Source: Paenibacillus chondroitinus NBRC 15376 (GTDB lineage Bacteria > Bacillota > Bacilli > Paenibacillales > NBRC-103111). Taken from it: 64,000 nt of DNA. Positions 44,066-51,237 of the stretch are shown here, piece by piece; the first letter of the stretch is position 1, and each line of letters starts with the position of its first letter. Location: contig NZ_BILW01000028.1 of assembly GCF_004000765.1 (NCBI RefSeq), forward strand, positions 1-64,000, read 5' to 3'. A program made the position numbers and the translations under genes. The notes under the pieces were generated by a model. That model had not been told where the DNA came from. It searched no databases and saw only the letters and a list, made by a program, of their open reading frames with translations.

Positions 44066-44908
44066 CTAAATGAGCCCCATCAGCAGGATAACGATGAGCA
44101 GGGATACCGCTATTCGAAGCCGTGGCCACGGTAGTAACAAGGTCATTTGCGGGTCAAGAATATGTTTGATGCGAACATTCATGGATGTTTCAGCGAAAGA
44201 GGCGTGAGATAAGGATAGATTCGGTGCCGGTGATTGTAGTTTGAGTAGTTTGAGGAGAGCGCTGCCCAAATCGGCAGGTTGATTCATTTGACCAATGGCA
44301 TACTTATCTGCCCTTAGTTCAATCATAATGGGGTATTTCTTAGCAAGCCATGCGAAAATCGGGATATACCACAGCGCTTTGGACATGATGGAAAGCAGGA
44401 AAATAGCGAGCGGATCGCGATGCTTCATATGGCATTTCTCATGGTCGATAACGGCATGAAGCTCTGTAGGGTCCAGCATGTCGAGCAACCCCGTCGATAG
44501 GATGATTTGCGGCTTGCGGAAGCCTATCGTCATGGCGGTTGGCGCTTTAGAAGAAATAATGCGCAATTGATGCTCAGCAAGCTGGTACATGCCGCGGTAT
44601 TGCAAGGTAAGCGCAGCATCCTGGTGTTTGGCAACCAGCTTCTTGGCTTTCATCGCTTGAAAGGCTTGCCGTGTGATTAGCAAAAGGACCGCGCTAAGCG
44701 TATAAAGGATCACAACATTCACCAAATTAAGCGCAATGGGTGCAGGGATATGAAGATTTTTGAATAAGATGACGCACAAATCAAAGATGTTATAGCGTGC
44801 ATGCCATTTGAAGAGATACTGTCCCACAAAAAGCAGCATTTGTCCCAAGACAAGCCCTGACAAGGCTAAAGAAGCAGCATACAGCCATTTCAATCGCTTT
44901 TCCATCAT
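44066..44908 (-). CDS. M56-family metalloprotease, BlaR1-like without sensor domain
   Basis: A 280-residue membrane metalloprotease. N-terminal helices at about 8-30, 40-52 and 60-80 precede a zinc site HEKCH (156-160) with a downstream ligand in ELRADKYA (E197), then helices at about 168-190 and 262-280. BlaR1/MecR1 proteins add a C-terminal extracellular penicillin-binding domain of about 250 residues; this one ends after the last helix, so it cannot sense beta-lactams that way. It lies two bases after blaI and presumably triggers its cleavage, in response to an unknown signal. Confidence 0.85.
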   Translation of the reverse strand: MMEKRLKWLYAASLALSGLVLGQMLLFVGQYLFKWHARYNIFDLCVILFKNLHIPAPIALNLVNVVILYTLSAVLLLITRQAFQAMKAKKLVAKHQDAALTLQYRGMYQLAEHQLRIISSKAPTAMTIGFRKPQIILSTGLLDMLDPTELHAVIDHEKCHMKHRDPLAIFLLSIMSKALWYIPIFAWLAKKYPIMIELRADKYAIGQMNQPADLGSALLKLLKLQSPAPNLSLSHASFAETSMNVRIKHILDPQMTLLLPWPRLRIAVSLLIVILLMGLI

Positions 44909-44910
44909 CG

Positions 44911-45330
44911 TTATCGATCCTTTTTCATTTCTTTGATTTTTTGCTCCAATTGGTCGAGCAGACCGGGATCTACTTTATCCAGCGCATCTACCATATGCGT
45001 CACCGCTAAGGAGCCGAACTCTTCAATCAAATCAAGCGTGAGCTCTTTGGACTGAGCTTCCATGAAGGCTTCTCTTGTCACAACCGGGCTGTACTGGTAC
45101 GAGCGGGCAAGCGCCTTTTTCTGCAAAATACCTTTGTCCACCAAGCGGTTCATCACTGTCATGACGGTGTTGAAATTATTTGCTTTGCTGTCGTTGTCGA
45201 GCTTCTGTTGAACATCTTTAATCGTCATTTCCTCGATACTGTTCCAAAGAATCTCCATAATCTTGGCCTCTAAGGGACCGAAAAAACGGTTAAGCCCGCT
45301 TCCTTCATATTTAAAATTTTGCATTTTCAT
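44911..45330 (-). CDS. BlaI/MecI/CopY-family repressor
   Basis: A 139-residue winged-helix repressor. LGPLEAKIMEILWNSIEEMTIKDVQ and NTVMTVMNRLVDKGILQKK form the DNA-binding domain; the C-terminal half gives a helical dimer domain. BlaI proteins bind TACA-n-TGTA palindromes and are removed by their partner M56 protease. Such palindromes overlap the -10 boxes of this operon and of the DUF2231 gene. Start ATG 45330 lies at the proper distance from AAGGAG; a GTG three codons earlier touches the site. Confidence 0.88.
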   Translation of the reverse strand: MKMQNFKYEGSGLNRFFGPLEAKIMEILWNSIEEMTIKDVQQKLDNDSKANNFNTVMTVMNRLVDKGILQKKALARSYQYSPVVTREAFMEAQSKELTLDLIEEFGSLAVTHMVDALDKVDPGLLDQLEQKIKEMKKDR

Positions 45331-45348
45331 GATAGACACACTCCTTAC

Positions 45349-45385
45349 ACTACAAATTGTAGTAGGAGTCGTGCGGCGAAGTCAA
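45349..45385 (-). promoter_or_regulatory. promoter and BlaI-type operator before blaI
   Basis: On the minus strand TTGACT (45385-45380), an 18-base spacer, and TACAAT (45361-45356). The palindrome ACTACAATTTGTAGT (45349-45363) covers the -10 box and ends just before the ribosome binding site. This supports autoregulation. Confidence 0.8.
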
Positions 45386-45414
45386 GATATGCGGTTAAAA
45401 GAGTGGGATTTCAC

Positions 45415-45461
45415 TTTACATTTCGTAAAAAGGGATCTATAATACTTACATATAGTAAGTA
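45415..45461 (+). promoter_or_regulatory. SigA-type promoter with downstream palindrome before the pirin gene
   Basis: TTTACA (45415-45420), 17 bases, TATAAT (45438-45443). Overlapping its end is TACTTAC-ATATA-GTAAGTA (45443-45461), a perfect 7-bp inverted repeat at the transcription start, placed like a repressor operator. The regulator is not encoded next to it; MarR/DUF24-type redox repressors use similar sites. Confidence 0.65.
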
Positions 45462-45493
45462 ATTAATTATTTTAAAGCAAAGGAGCGATTCTT

Positions 45494-46273
45494 ATGCATA
45501 TACAAATATTTTCGGCTGATCAACAAGGTGTCGGGGCGTTTGACGGCGGCAAATTTATCGAGCAGCGTGCCATTAGCTTTCCGCGTGAGAAAACGGCTGT
45601 AGATCGTGTAGGGCCTTTATTTTATTGGGCTTGGGGCCACGCAACCGATGTTGCTGAGATCGGCATGCATCCGCATAAAGCGTTCGAAATCGTCACTTAT
45701 GTGATTCAAGGCCTCGTGGAGCACCGCGATTCTCTTGGTTCTTTAGAGACTGTTTCTGACGGCGGCGCTCAAGTCATTCAAGCCGGATCCGGCGTCTCAC
45801 ATGCGGAAGCCTTCCGCACCGCTGGCACTGAAGGCATGCAAATCTGGTTCGAGCCTCACCTTAGTCAATCGGTGAAAAAGCCCGCTACCTACAATCAGTA
45901 CGAACATGAGCAATTCCCGGTCGTCCAACAAGATGGCGTGACGGTGAAAAGCGTCATTGGCGGAGAGGCTCCGATTCAGCTGGATACAGACGCCAATATG
46001 TTTGATTGGAACCTTGAGCCGGGTGCAACGTTCACGTACTCCCTTCATTCGAATCGGCAGGTTGCTTTCCTCGTTATCCGAGGACAAGGCAGCAGCGAAT
46101 CCGCCGCGGACGGCAAAGGTGCACAGGCCATCTCCCATAAGGATTTCGTCGTTGTCCAAAATGACAAACAAGCGGATGAACTCCTGCTGTTGAAGGCGGA
46201 TGACGAGCAGGGTCTGCGTATCATCGCGATTGAAGTTCCAGTAGATCCAGGCTATGCGTTGTACCATAAATAA
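45494..46273 (+). CDS. pirin-family bicupin
   Basis: A 259-residue two-cupin protein. The metal-binding set is intact: H59 and H61 in GMHPHKAFE, H103 and E105 in GVSHAE, the same spacing as in human pirin (56, 58, 101, 103). Bacterial pirins with this site, such as YhhW, can act as quercetin dioxygenases or in redox-responsive regulation. The gene is monocistronic with its own strong promoter and operator. ATG 45494 follows AAAGGAGCG. Exact role unknown. Confidence 0.88.
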   Translation: MHIQIFSADQQGVGAFDGGKFIEQRAISFPREKTAVDRVGPLFYWAWGHATDVAEIGMHPHKAFEIVTYVIQGLVEHRDSLGSLETVSDGGAQVIQAGSGVSHAEAFRTAGTEGMQIWFEPHLSQSVKKPATYNQYEHEQFPVVQQDGVTVKSVIGGEAPIQLDTDANMFDWNLEPGATFTYSLHSNRQVAFLVIRGQGSSESAADGKGAQAISHKDFVVVQNDKQADELLLLKADDEQGLRIIAIEVPVDPGYALYHK

Positions 46274-46290
46274 TACGATGTTGCAGTCGG

Positions 46291-46339
46291 TGGGGCTATC
46301 TGAGCAGATCAGGAATGATCTGGCGGATGGCCTTTTTGG
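46291..46339 (+). terminator. terminator after the pirin gene
   Basis: GGGGCTATCTG pairs imperfectly with CGGATGGCC around an inner AGATCA/TGATCT stem, followed by TTTTT. Confidence 0.75.
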
Positions 46340-46560
46340 CTTGGGTGGTGGGGAGTGGCTTAAGTGCTGAGATATCGGAAGTCAGAATGGCTTGGGTGGA
46401 GTAGCGAGAGTGCTTAGGGGCTTGAGTAGATGGATTAGCTGGTGGGGCATGAATGGTAGCAGTGGCTTGAGCGCTGGTGGGGCTTAGATAGATGGAGTAG
46501 CTAGTTTACTTTATTGGCTTGGATAGGAGGAGTGACTGGGTCGGCGGAGTGTAACTAGTA
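46338..46560. repeat. degenerate GGCTTGRGT-type repeat region
   Basis: The strand is rich in G and T. The motif GGCTT followed by G/A-rich AGATGG or GGTGG-like bases occurs seven times at irregular spacing of 17-45 bases (for example GGCTTGGGTGGAGTAGC and GGCTTAGATAGATGG). No reading frame or terminator explains it. It lies between the pirin terminator and FFRR copy 6. Confidence 0.5.
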
Positions 46561-46594
46561 TGTGGTGGGTGCTACTTTGTACAAAATCAACCGA

Positions 46595-46776
46595 ATGGGA
46601 ACTACGATCCCTTATTCTGTGATCATACGCCCCATCAGCTAGCGGAGGGGAACTACGGGCCTCTATTTCACCACTACGCCGACAAATGTAATCTCTTCGG
46701 GGCAAATAAGGTCCTGTAGTTCCGTCTAATCCTGAGAAATGCTTATTTACCCAAAATAGCACCCTGTAGTTCCCTC
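46595..46776. repeat. FFRR intergenic element, family 1, copy 6
   Basis: Forward units start at 46595 and 46646, inverted units at 46703 and 46753 (distances 51, 57, 50). The second forward unit, AGGGGAACTACGGGCC then TCTATTT, is close to the family consensus. It lies between convergent genes. Confidence 0.88.
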
Positions 46777-46828
46777 ACGCTACCAAATAACAGCAAAGCC
46801 AAAGCCTCCCACGCACAAACTACCGCAG

Positions 46829-46885
46829 AAAAATCAAAAGAGCTACCCCCAAGTAGATAAACTACTTACAGGATAGCTCCCCTTT
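46829..46885 (-). terminator. intrinsic terminator
   Basis: On the minus strand GAGCTATCC and GGGTAGCTC close a stem with an inner AAGTAG/CTACTT pair, followed by TTTTGATTTTT. Confidence 0.75.
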
Positions 46886-46889
46886 GATG

Positions 46890-47144
46890 CTATTCCAACG
46901 ATTGAAGCCTAGCTTCGTCCTCGCTGAGCGATTCAGCAGCTTGCTGCACGGCCGGCGCGTCAGATTGGTCCGCAGCCTGCTCCAACGCGTTCTCGGCTTT
47001 ACCGATAGCGTTCCGGGCCTCCTGCAGCGTTTGAGGCGTTGGATGGGACATCGCATGATTCACCGCTTGATGGACATTATCGGCTGAATTTTGCGCGGAA
47101 GAAATCGGATTCTGGGACTGTAGACTTGAATCGGTCTTGGTCAT
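46890..47144 (-). CDS. small Ala/Gln-rich helical protein, unknown
   Basis: An 84-residue acidic protein starting MTKTDSSLQSQNPISS. It is predicted to be mostly helical (VHQAVNHAMSHPTPQTLQEARNAIGKAENALEQAADQ is written here as two helices around PTPQT) and has no membrane segment. The start at 47144 is set by GAGGAGG about 12 bases upstream; the longer frame to 47198 lacks one. No family recognised. Transcribed toward a terminator, convergent with the pirin region. Confidence 0.6.
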   Translation of the reverse strand: MTKTDSSLQSQNPISSAQNSADNVHQAVNHAMSHPTPQTLQEARNAIGKAENALEQAADQSDAPAVQQAAESLSEDEARLQSLE

Positions 47145-47209
47145 CGTTTCAATGAGCCTCCTCAAATTAAAATCATTACATCGGCTATATTGAGACAATT
47201 GGTCACATT

Positions 47210-47686
47210 TTATACCCTGTATTTCATTTCAATCTGATTTGAAGCGTTCCATCGGAGGAAAGCCGCAAAAATCCAATAGGCCAGACTCGCCCCAAATATG
47301 TTCAAAATCAAATCATCCACATCCAAACTCCCCACTCTGAGCAGCATTTGCAGCACTTCCAAGCCTACCAACGGGCAACCAAAAAGCAGTAGAAACACCC
47401 AGTTCCGCCTCGCCACCCTAAACAAATACGGCAGGATAAACCCATATGGCATGAAGACGCCTACATTACCAAATAAATTGATCACCCATGTCCGCATCGA
47501 AAATAAATGAGCATGTAGAATATACATCCCAATGGTCCTGAAAGGAACTATGTTGTAGTTATACTCCAAATGCCCCCCGCTTCGCAGACTCTCACGCCCG
47601 AATCCCCAAAACATCCAATACAGCAAACAGCCCGTATAACCGATAAAAAGCAGCCACACGAGCCCCCGGATAAGCCTCTTCCTCAT
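47210..47686 (-). CDS. VanZ-family membrane protein
   Basis: A 158-residue membrane protein with four or five helices. The VanZ-like pattern is clear: YNIVPFRTI near 44, NLFGNVGVFMPYGFILP near 71, and LEVLQMLLRVGSLDVDDLILNIFGASLAY near 108. The namesake VanZ gives low-level teicoplanin resistance, but most family members are of unknown function and common in Bacillales. It lies between a small unknown gene and the HtrA-PsbP gene, with a terminator upstream. Confidence 0.88.
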   Translation of the reverse strand: MRKRLIRGLVWLLFIGYTGCLLYWMFWGFGRESLRSGGHLEYNYNIVPFRTIGMYILHAHLFSMRTWVINLFGNVGVFMPYGFILPYLFRVARRNWVFLLLFGCPLVGLEVLQMLLRVGSLDVDDLILNIFGASLAYWIFAAFLRWNASNQIEMKYRV

Positions 47687-47735
47687 GATGGTCGCCCTCC
47701 CCTGCTCTTTTTGCGCTCCCCGCTCTGCTCTGCCA

Positions 47736-47775
47736 ATAAAGAACCCTCCCTTCAGTCACGACTGAGGAGAGGGTC
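47736..47775 (-). terminator. intrinsic terminator of the HtrA-type gene
   Basis: On the minus strand ACCCTCTCCTCAGTC pairs with GACTGAAGGGAGGGT, followed by TCTTTATT. Confidence 0.8.
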
Positions 47776-47800
47776 ATTAATTCCCTGCTGGTTCCGCAGG

Positions 47801-50311
47801 CTATTTGTTCACGGCATCCAAAAATTTGAGAGAGTCAAAAGCTTTTTTCAAACGAGCTTCATTAGCCTCTGTTCGAACCGCTTCGTCCATGCGCAGCGTA
47901 ACGGTATAGGTCATTTGATTTTGGCTGAAAATGTACGTCGTTTCTTTGTAAGGCACTTTGGCGCTCACATAATTAACTTCGTATTTCTTCGCCTTCACGC
48001 CGCCAAGCACTGTCGATTCTTCGTCGGTATAGGCATATTCGCTATCGCTATCGTGACTCTTCTTCTGCGAAGCGTCCTCTTCTTTTACCGCATCTTCATA
48101 AGATGTGACTGCATCTGCGTTGATCGTCAAGTAACCTCCAGTGAAAAGGAAGGACTTGCTCGCTTGGTCTTTGTTGTCGTAGGACTTGCTGCTTGTCCAC
48201 TTTTCAGGAATTTGCAGCGTGTATTTATATTTCTCATTTTTGTAGGTAATGGTACGATTCGGATCCATTAATTCGTCCAGATCTTGAATGAAACCAAGCT
48301 CTTGGTCCATGTTGTCTTTATCTACTTCGATCGTGGTGGTTAAGGTGTGCAAGAGATCATTGATCTCAGCCCCCTCCTCCTCCTGCGGATAGCTGACTTC
48401 AACTTCATACTTATACTTATCCTTAATGAAAAAGAGGGAGTACCCGGCGGTCCATTTGTTGCCGAGCGTTTCGGCATGAGCTGTCTTTAAAGCCGGAACG
48501 CCGGCCAAAGTAAGCTCCTCAGGGGCGCTGATCTTACGATATTTCTGCACATACTGCGCTTCAAGCTGTTTGCGCTCACGATCAGCCCACGCGGCCAACG
48601 TGTCGCCGGATGAAGCCGAAGTCACCTCAACCTGCAGGGATTGCGAATAATCAGAATTAAAGAAGGAGGAGTTTCCGGTATAACTGCTTTTCTGCCAGCT
48701 GGAAGGCAGGGCAAATGACAAACCATACTCATTCGTGTAAGTCGTATTGCCATTAGAATAGACCGAAATATCTTTGAGCGATTCATCTTGCGCATTAAAG
48801 GAAAGCTTAAATGAATCAAGTAAATCATTATAGCTATTTTGTTTAAAATCGTTATTATAGTGATCTTTTGTTACAAATAATTGCACTTTATATAGGCGCC
48901 CTTGGTGAAGATAACCACGCGTTTGAATGTAGCCGTCATCTCCGGAGCGGCCAACAATTTTGGCAAACGGACCGCCTTCGCGCTTGACATACTGGCGCTC
49001 CAGAATCGTGGATGCCGCGATACCACTATAGTCATCGTCTTCGCTACCGGTCAATTTGTTCAAAAGCGCCGACGGAGACAGCTCATCGCTCTCGTTATCC
49101 ACTTGGATGGACAAGGAGAACTCCCCTTTGGCATCCACGAAGCTAACCGAGTCACCCTCCTCGGATTGGTGCCCTTTCACCAAACCTGCCGGGTATTTCA
49201 TTGACCAGCCAAAATGGCTGTCGCCGATCTTGGTTTTACCGCGGTCCGCGTCCAAGTCAGACCCCTCCGCGTCTTCTTTCCACTTCGTTTCGGGATGCAG
49301 CACTTCGCCGAGCGTAACAGACTTCGTCACGGACGCACCCTCTGACTGAATGGTGATATCCACTTTTTCATCCGGCAAATACTTCTTAATCGCCTCATTG
49401 TAGTCGACCAGCGTCTTCACCTTGTTCGCCCCGATGGAAACGACCAGATCGTCCTGCTCAATGCCAGCTGCCGCAGCCGGTGAGTCAGGGTCGACGTAAG
49501 CAACCCGAAGTCCTGTTGAGCTAGGTAAACCAACGACGGCCTCCCAGCTTTCTTCCAGCTCCAGCCCCAAATAAGGGCGTTTCACTTTCCCATACAATTG
49601 AAAATGCTTCAACACATACTTGACGGTGTCTACCGGAATGGCAAAGCCGAGATTTTCAACCCCGAAATCGGCATATTTCATCGTATTAATACCGATAACC
49701 TCACCGTTCATGTTAATCAACGCGCCCCCGCTGTTGCCAGGATTGATCGCCGCATCCGTTTGAATGAGCTGATATTGCGAGCTAACCGAGCGGTCAAGTC
49801 CGCTGACAATCCCTACGGTAACGGAATTTCGCAAAGCGAAAGAAATCGGCGTCCCGATTGCCGCGACGGTTTCCCCCACTTTAATATCCGAGGAAGAAGC
49901 AAAGGTCGCGGGCGTTAAGCCGGTGGCGTCGATTTTGACCAAAGCCAAGTCGCTCTCCTCATCGATATTCGTGGCATGCCCGTTATAAGTAGTGCCGTCC
50001 GATGTAACAACGACGATATTTTTCATATCTTTGACTACATGTGCATTCGTCACGATGACGCCATTGGACTCGACGATTACACCAGTGCCGTGCGCAAGAT
50101 TAAAACGATTTTTCTCTAGCGTTTTATCTGAATCGTAGGATGGCTTGCCGATAATCGCAACAACCGACGGCGAGGCTTTTTCAATCACTTTAGGAACCTC
50201 GGCATTTATTTCGGCTGCATAAGAAGGTGACGGCCCCTGCAGGGATACAAGCAAGAAGGCGGCCAGTAGCGCTGTTGCCCCTTTTTTAGCAACGGTATTC
50301 CAATTCCCCAT
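47801..50311 (-). CDS. secreted HtrA-type serine protease with PDZ and three PsbP-like domains
   Basis: An 836-residue exported protein. The signal peptide is at about 1-33 (ends PSPSYAA). The trypsin-like domain (about 40-230) has an intact triad: H91 in TNAHVV, D121 in ESDLALVKI and S194 in NPGNSGG. A PDZ domain follows at about 240-345 with the loop YLGLELEESW. Residues 370-835 hold three similar units of about 145 residues, each opening with a GWSMKYPAGL, GLSFALPSSW or KYTLQIPEKW motif, as in PsbP/Mog1-like domains. HtrA proteases of Bacillales normally stop after one PDZ domain (about 400-450 aa) and often have an N-terminal membrane anchor. The long C-terminal extension is unusual and may bind substrates or the cell wall. 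Confidence 0.87.
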   Translation of the reverse strand: MGNWNTVAKKGATALLAAFLLVSLQGPSPSYAAEINAEVPKVIEKASPSVVAIIGKPSYDSDKTLEKNRFNLAHGTGVIVESNGVIVTNAHVVKDMKNIVVVTSDGTTYNGHATNIDEESDLALVKIDATGLTPATFASSSDIKVGETVAAIGTPISFALRNSVTVGIVSGLDRSVSSQYQLIQTDAAINPGNSGGALINMNGEVIGINTMKYADFGVENLGFAIPVDTVKYVLKHFQLYGKVKRPYLGLELEESWEAVVGLPSSTGLRVAYVDPDSPAAAAGIEQDDLVVSIGANKVKTLVDYNEAIKKYLPDEKVDITIQSEGASVTKSVTLGEVLHPETKWKEDAEGSDLDADRGKTKIGDSHFGWSMKYPAGLVKGHQSEEGDSVSFVDAKGEFSLSIQVDNESDELSPSALLNKLTGSEDDDYSGIAASTILERQYVKREGGPFAKIVGRSGDDGYIQTRGYLHQGRLYKVQLFVTKDHYNNDFKQNSYNDLLDSFKLSFNAQDESLKDISVYSNGNTTYTNEYGLSFALPSSWQKSSYTGNSSFFNSDYSQSLQVEVTSASSGDTLAAWADRERKQLEAQYVQKYRKISAPEELTLAGVPALKTAHAETLGNKWTAGYSLFFIKDKYKYEVEVSYPQEEEGAEINDLLHTLTTTIEVDKDNMDQELGFIQDLDELMDPNRTITYKNEKYKYTLQIPEKWTSSKSYDNKDQASKSFLFTGGYLTINADAVTSYEDAVKEEDASQKKSHDSDSEYAYTDEESTVLGGVKAKKYEVNYVSAKVPYKETTYIFSQNQMTYTVTLRMDEAVRTEANEARLKKAFDSLKFLDAVNK

Positions 50312-50406
50312 GACGGTCTTCCTCTCTTAACAAAATATGACAGTGACTAGAATCTAGCATATTTGTGATAGAGAGACAATACAAATTTTCCCACATAAAA
50401 AGGGGT

Positions 50407-51237
50407 TTATCGACATTCCGTTATACGCTGCGGGTGGGTGTAGACCGTTAATTGGTCCCTACGGATGAAGCCGACGACCGTAATTCCTAGGTCCTGCGCC
50501 AATCTAAGCGCCAAGTCCGTTGGGGCAGATTTCGACAGCAAAATACCGACTCCGATTTTGGCAACCTTGAGCACCACCTCGGAAGACACCCTCCCGCTGA
50601 AGGCAATCACTTTATCACGAACGGATATTCGCTGCCTCAGGGCATGACCGTATATTTTATCCAAAGCATTATGCCGTCCGATATCCGACCTGCTCAAAAG
50701 CAGCTCATTCGCCGTGCACAAGGCCGCATTATGCAGTCCCCCCGTAGCCCGAAAATCCGCCGACTGTTCCTGCATGAGGTTCATAAGGTGAAAACACTGC
50801 TGAATCGTAATCTGGAGTTTCGTAGAAACGGTTTTGGCCGTGCGAGCGTCATTGTGAAAATAAAACTGACGGCTTTTGCCGCAGCAGGAGCCTATGAACC
50901 GTTTGGACACCATTTGCTTACTTAGCTGGTGCAAGTGACGCAGCTTCACGTGGGCGAAGCCGCGCTCCTCCTCCAAGGTGAGAGACTCGATCTGATCGAC
51001 GAATCGAATCAGCCCTTCAGAAGCGAGAAAGCCGGTAACCAGATCAACCGTATCCGTTGGCGTGTGCACCAGCGTTGCAAATTCCTCGCCATCTACCTTG
51101 ATCGTTAATGGCGTCTCCGTCGCGATCGTGTCCTCTTGAGGGAGAATCTCTGTGCCATTGTAGCGGTAAATGTTCCATGTTGTCGTTGAAGAACGTCCCG
51201 GCTCAACCTGATCTTGTTCGTTTTCCATCGTCCTCAC
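50407..51237 (-). CDS. fdhD: formate dehydrogenase accessory sulfurtransferase FdhD
   Basis: A 276-residue FdhD protein, which passes sulfur to the molybdopterin cofactor so that formate dehydrogenase-type enzymes become active. The catalytic cysteines appear as C118-C119 in FIGSCCGKSRQF. SDIGRHNALDKIYGHAL and FSGRVSSEVVLKVAKIGVGILLSKSAPTDLAL are strongly family-specific. It begins with GTG inside the stop of the upstream oxidoreductase gene (GTGA overlap), so the two are coupled; an ATG three codons later is an alternative start. Confidence 0.93.
   Translation of the reverse strand: MRTMENEQDQVEPGRSSTTTWNIYRYNGTEILPQEDTIATETPLTIKVDGEEFATLVHTPTDTVDLVTGFLASEGLIRFVDQIESLTLEEERGFAHVKLRHLHQLSKQMVSKRFIGSCCGKSRQFYFHNDARTAKTVSTKLQITIQQCFHLMNLMQEQSADFRATGGLHNAALCTANELLLSRSDIGRHNALDKIYGHALRQRISVRDKVIAFSGRVSSEVVLKVAKIGVGILLSKSAPTDLALRLAQDLGITVVGFIRRDQLTVYTHPQRITECR

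Noticed and set aside
2195..46776. FFRR copies as a CRISPR array or insertion sequence
   Set aside because: The units are inverted and dispersed with only four per site, there are no cas genes, no transposase and no clear target duplications at the ends.
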